DNA from: Bacteroidales bacterium
GTDB lineage: Bacteria > Bacteroidota > Bacteroidia > Bacteroidales > UBA932
NCBI GenBank assembly: GCA_017428725.1
Contig: JAFRQH010000030.1
Location: 26,959 to 90,958, forward strand
Reading direction: 5' to 3'
Length of the DNA: 64,000 nt
Shown: positions 62,101 through 64,000 of the stretch, in pieces
How the letters are laid out: every line of letters begins with the position of its first letter
How positions within the stretch are numbered: the first letter of the stretch is position 1
Made by a program: the position numbers and the translations under genes
The notes under the pieces: model-generated
The model's database searches: none
What the model saw: only the letters and a program-made list of their open reading frames with translations
Told to the model about the DNA's origin: nothing

Positions 62101-62821
62101 CCCCGAAGAGGCGGAGGCCCAGAAGGACATCCGCGAGACGGTCACGAGCGCCTTCGGGACGCTGGGTTCGGGCAACACCGACTTCAACTTCAAGCCCTAC
62201 ACCATCACCACCGGCTTCTCCGGCACGCCCAACATCCTGCCGGCCCTGAGCCGCGCGGGCGACGCCGAGGGCGCCTACCGGATGATCTCCAACACGGAGT
62301 ATGCATCCTGGCTCTACCCCGTGGTGTGCGGGGCCACCTCCATCTGGGAGCGCTGGAACTCCTACGACGCCGCCTTCAGCGAGCCCAATTCCAACAGCAT
62401 GAACTCCTTCAACCACTTCGCGCTCGGCGCCGTGGGGCAGTGGATGTTCGAATACCAGCTGGGCATCACCGCCAACTACGCCGAGGGCGAGGCCGGCTAC
62501 AAGCACTTCGTCCTGCAGCCCACCGCCGGCGGGACCTACACGGCGCTGGAGGGCAGCTACGACTCGCACTACGGGCGCATCCGCAGCGCCTGGACGGCCG
62601 ACAAGGGCGTGATCACCAGCTACCGCTGCACGGTCCCGGCCAACACCACCGCCACGCTCTTCCTGCCCGTGGACCCGGCCGCCGTCGCCACATACGGCGA
62701 GGCGGACGGAGCCGCCTGCAAGGGCGCCTGCGTCCGCCTCGGCCACGCCGCCGTCCGCTACGAACTGACGGCCGGGGAGTGGGAGTTCACGATCCGCGAA
62801 GGGGCCGTCAGCGTGCGCTGA
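59138..62821 (+). CDS. GH78 alpha-L-rhamnosidase with inserted concanavalin-like domain
   Basis: 1227 residues, larger than the usual 900-1000. Signal peptide ending TAAAQ; an N-terminal fibronectin-like domain (ITDLRVQHAREPLAVEDRHP); an inserted beta-sandwich at about residues 149-330 (IRTDFRIVRGGVAALVFG, EIQVEASQLSFTVDGTPVV), resembling concanavalin/DUF1080-type modules; the Bac_rhamnosid N domain (FRLYLNGQQVGSDWFAPGDS); the (alpha/alpha)6 barrel with LPTDCPQRNERMGWTGDAQ, the catalytic acid region; and a C-terminal beta domain. Cleaves L-rhamnose from pectin side chains or plant glycosides. Its last 14 bases overlap the convergent reductase gene. Confidence 0.93.
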   Translation: MKRFLLLPLCLICCTAAAQTRITDLRVQHAREPLAVEDRHPVFSWKMESDRRGAHQEAYRIRVVRESDGSTLWDSGEVADGRSDNIRYAGVALQPEMAYTWELSVRDGAGAVHTERSRFETGLMNPRLSAWKGAGWVGGAQLKLDAASQSVYGIRTDFRIVRGGVAALVFGADDFRLRHPFLNGFAVASPQSYFKVEVEPARSEIRVWRVGYFPGDSADRPLLVLNPGNNPQGNLGSVFAAGEQHSLEIQVEASQLSFTVDGTPVVTAAQARRGGADPLVVGMTGRPTRASRLSVNVIGSGGNYPSFPNLCSVGFAGADGSEVEYTDYQILNAGQSEDRVVFDKRHYGIFRNLPGVRVEDRCIRVSGGTLAWADPSHGAETMLRSEFTPAKPVRSARLYAAAMGTFRLYLNGQQVGSDWFAPGDSQYRETMCYLKYDVTSLLRAGRNALGAELAGGWYTGYVTFSPGNFNFFGDREALLARLVVTYEDGTRESFVTDPAGWKAWQDGPVRLGSFFQGERYDARKRLAGWSEPGFDDGAWAPAVPVAPRSWVDFDIVARYDEPVRVREVLTARRQMPVHDDCTYIYDMGVNMVGVPEIDIPAGWLAEGDVVTLTYGEQVYPGLKGDKKEYVQRFGRRGRNVAGHILYESNRAALDADFYIADGPGAVTIRPRDTFRGYQYVQVHIPSHKGPLPLESVRGLVLSSSEIPTGTYHATTADRLTGERVDQLFRNIQRSQLGNFLTLPTDCPQRNERMGWTGDAQAYTRTGLYQADTRNFFRQWMVALRADQGIGDDRNVPGGIGSTVPTYNRADDTSFADGTTWGAAVCQVPWQIYNQYGDTQVIEENLETMMDWLNGMAFYKLSDEHPYLSSKASGLADHLALDNRTPPDLLNNAIYIHMMEVTAIMAEAVGRHDCAALLRERHAHAKADWNATYVDPATGKTRGRMGKTIHTQASYATPLNFNVFSDEYKEQAQRWLSALAAAPATSGPTPEEAEAQKDIRETVTSAFGTLGSGNTDFNFKPYTITTGFSGTPNILPALSRAGDAEGAYRMISNTEYASWLYPVVCGATSIWERWNSYDAAFSEPNSNSMNSFNHFALGAVGQWMFEYQLGITANYAEGEAGYKHFVLQPTAGGTYTALEGSYDSHYGRIRSAWTADKGVITSYRCTVPANTTATLFLPVDPAAVATYGEADGAACKGACVRLGHAAVRYELTAGEWEFTIREGAVSVR

Positions 62822-63752
62822 CGGCCTTCAGGTTGGCTTTGAGTTGCTCCACGGAGCTCGCGCCGATGATCACGGACGCGACCTCCGGGCGGCGGAGGAT
62901 CCAGCGGAGGGCGTACTGCGCGAGGGTATAGCCTTCGGCCTGCGCCTGCTCGTTCCACGCTTTCAGCTGCGCGAGGAGCTCCGGCGTCAGCACGCTCTCG
63001 TTGAGGAACTTGCTGTGGCGCATCCGGGAGTCCTCCGGGATGCCGTTGAGGTAGCGGTCAGTAAGCAGGCCCTGCGCCAGCGGCGAGAAGGCCACGTAGC
63101 CCACGCCCGCGGCGGCGGCCTGCGGCAGGATCCGCTCCTCGTGTCCCCGTTCCAGCATATTGTAGCGGCCCTGGTAGACCAGGCACGGGACGTGCGCCTC
63201 GCGCAGGTACTGGTATGCGCGCACCGCCATCTCGGGCGGATACTTGGAGATGCCCACGTAGAGGGCCTTGCCCTGGCGGACGATGTCCACGAGCGCCTGC
63301 ATCGTCTCCTCGAGCGGCGTCACCGGGTCGGGCCGGTGGGAATAGAAGATATCCACGTAATCGAGCCGCATACGCCGCAGGCTCTGGTCCAGCGAAGCCA
63401 TCAGGTTCTTGCGGGAGCCCCATTCACCGTAAGGCCCGGGCCACATGTCGTGCCCGGCTTTGGTCGTGACGATGATCTCGTCGCGGTGAGTCTCGAGCGA
63501 GGCTTTGTAGATCCGGCCGAACATCTCCTCGGCCGAGCCGTAGGGCGGGCCGTAGTTGTTGGCCAGGTCGAAGCAAGTGATGCCGTTGTCGAAGGCGGCT
63601 TCGACGATGAAACGGCATTTCTCCGGGTCGGCGGCTTCGCCGAAATTGTGCCAGAATCCAAGTGAGATCTCGGGGAGCAGCAGACCGCTGCGGCCGCAGC
63701 GGCGATACTTCATCGCTTCGTAGCGCGGCTCGGTAAGTCTATAGTTATCCAT
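62808..63752 (-). CDS. Aldo/keto reductase (YghZ/L-glyceraldehyde-3-phosphate reductase-like)
   Basis: 314 residues. NADPH-dependent barrel enzyme: GRSGLLLPEISLGFWHNFG, ITCFDLANNYGPPYGSAEEM (catalytic Asp and Tyr), DYVDIFYSHRPDP (His) and ASVIIGASSVEQLKANL at the C-terminus. The sequence resembles YghZ, which reduces L-glyceraldehyde 3-phosphate and methylglyoxal. Being next to a rhamnosidase, it could also act on a sugar aldehyde released from rhamnose, but this is inference. An ATG 13 codons inside (MKYRRCG) is an alternative start. Confidence 0.9.
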   Translation of the reverse strand: MDNYRLTEPRYEAMKYRRCGRSGLLLPEISLGFWHNFGEAADPEKCRFIVEAAFDNGITCFDLANNYGPPYGSAEEMFGRIYKASLETHRDEIIVTTKAGHDMWPGPYGEWGSRKNLMASLDQSLRRMRLDYVDIFYSHRPDPVTPLEETMQALVDIVRQGKALYVGISKYPPEMAVRAYQYLREAHVPCLVYQGRYNMLERGHEERILPQAAAAGVGYVAFSPLAQGLLTDRYLNGIPEDSRMRHSKFLNESVLTPELLAQLKAWNEQAQAEGYTLAQYALRWILRRPEVASVIIGASSVEQLKANLKAVSAR

Positions 63753-63759
63753 ACACTAA

Positions 63760-63767
63760 CAAAGGTA
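63760..63767 (-). promoter_or_regulatory. -7 box of the aldo/keto reductase, nearly leaderless
   Basis: TACCTTTG read leftward, 7 bases before the ATG. Confidence 0.6.
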
Positions 63768-63800
63768 AGGAAAAAACTTTATAAAAAACTTTTAAAAAAA

Positions 63801-63832
63801 TTTGGTGCTTTCAAAAAAGTGGTTTACCTTTG
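63801..63832 (+). promoter_or_regulatory. Promoter of the rRNA operon
   Basis: TTTG (63801-63804), 20-base spacer, TACCTTTG (63825-63832): a full consensus. The preceding 40 bases are almost pure A/T and could serve as an upstream activating element. Confidence 0.85.
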
Positions 63833-63977
63833 CAGTCCCTTTCCGAGAGGTCTGGGACAGATCATTGAAAATACTGGAAGATAAGTACAAGCAAGTACCG
63901 AGAACTAAGAATCGAGAGCGTTGATTTCTTTGGAAATTGATAGAGTGTCGGGAGAGAACTTAGAGTATTAAAAATAT
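63833..63977 (+). other. 16S rRNA leader
   Basis: About 145 bases of transcribed leader with low GC compared with the rest of the window, containing TTTCTTTGGAAATTGA, which may correspond to a boxA-like or processing element. No ORF. Confidence 0.6.
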
Positions 63978-64000
63978 ACAAAGAAGAGTTTGATCCTGGC
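63978..64000 (+). rRNA. 16S ribosomal RNA, first bases only
   Basis: AGAGTTTGATCCTGGC (63985-64000) is the universal 16S 5' sequence (27F site). Aligning GAAGAG with E. coli position 6 places base 1 near 63978. The gene continues past the window. Confidence 0.97.

Noticed and set aside
60437..62746. A leftward 769-codon open frame inside the rhamnosidase
   Set aside because: Antisense shadow; composition dominated by Val, Gly, Ala and His and no start signals.

Overview
The window is from a high-GC member of the phylum Bacteroidota, most likely order Bacteroidales. Direct evidence is the promoter grammar: most transcription units start with the phylum's TAnnTTTG -7 box, while classical Shine-Dalgarno sites are scarce. 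The gene set also fits: GldH with RicT and HolB, a DUF4271 gene upstream of HemD, a DUF2723 membrane glycosyltransferase, a PorT-like barrel, and EnvC/M23 proteins. Which family is uncertain; an uncultured gut or rumen lineage is my guess. The pectin genes (rhamnogalacturonan esterase, beta-helix protein, GH27, GH78) suit a plant-fibre environment. About 58 protein genes, one tRNA and the first bases of a 16S rRNA gene were found. Coding density is very high, with many 4-base start/stop overlaps, and no gene-free stretch exceeds 300 bases.

Layout. 1-2565: leftward cell-wall unit (two membrane-anchored M23 peptidases, a MerR regulator, a cut-off zinc-ribbon protein). 2627-10681: rightward alaS, then an unusual LptF/G-Fmt fusion, then a polyferredoxin and a ferredoxin-containing aldo/keto reductase. 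10696-16722: leftward eight-gene unit trxA, barrel, LOG, polyprenyl synthase, holB, ricT, gldH, trmB. 16728-22656: leftward four-gene RND efflux operon ending in a small PII-like gene. 22700-30308: lgt, an orphan lipoprotein, pgk, an rRNA methyltransferase and a DUF2723 protein. 30323-32767: SUI1-like factor, DUF4271, hemD, rnpA, yidD. 32787-41404: tkt and lepA followed without a gap by a tight cassette of HPr-kinase-like protein, S24/S26 peptidase, PqqD-like protein, nucleotidyltransferase and ABC exporter, then a VTT-domain protein. 41401-44109: DUF456, an EF-hand helical protein, a barrel and mutY carrying an in-frame palindromic repeat. 44110-48136: beta-helix protein, rhamnogalacturonan acetylesterase and a LolD-like ATPase. 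48159-56122: tRNA-Pro, PPTase, mdh, EnvC-like and TPR proteins, an ECF sigma factor with a hybrid anti-sigma/barrel partner, a lipoprotein and tsaE. 56143-62821: comM, GH27 and GH78. 62808-64000: an aldo/keto reductase and the promoter and start of an rRNA operon.

The strongest candidates for new biology are the kinase/peptidase/PqqD/nucleotidyltransferase/ABC cassette (36653-40967), which resembles the tailoring half of a RiPP or lasso-peptide cluster but has no cyclase or precursor; the fusion of a lipopolysaccharide-export permease to methionyl-tRNA formyltransferase (5333-7732); and the protein-coding palindrome inside mutY (43801-43928). All functional statements rest on motifs read from the sequence and remembered family knowledge; no database search was run.
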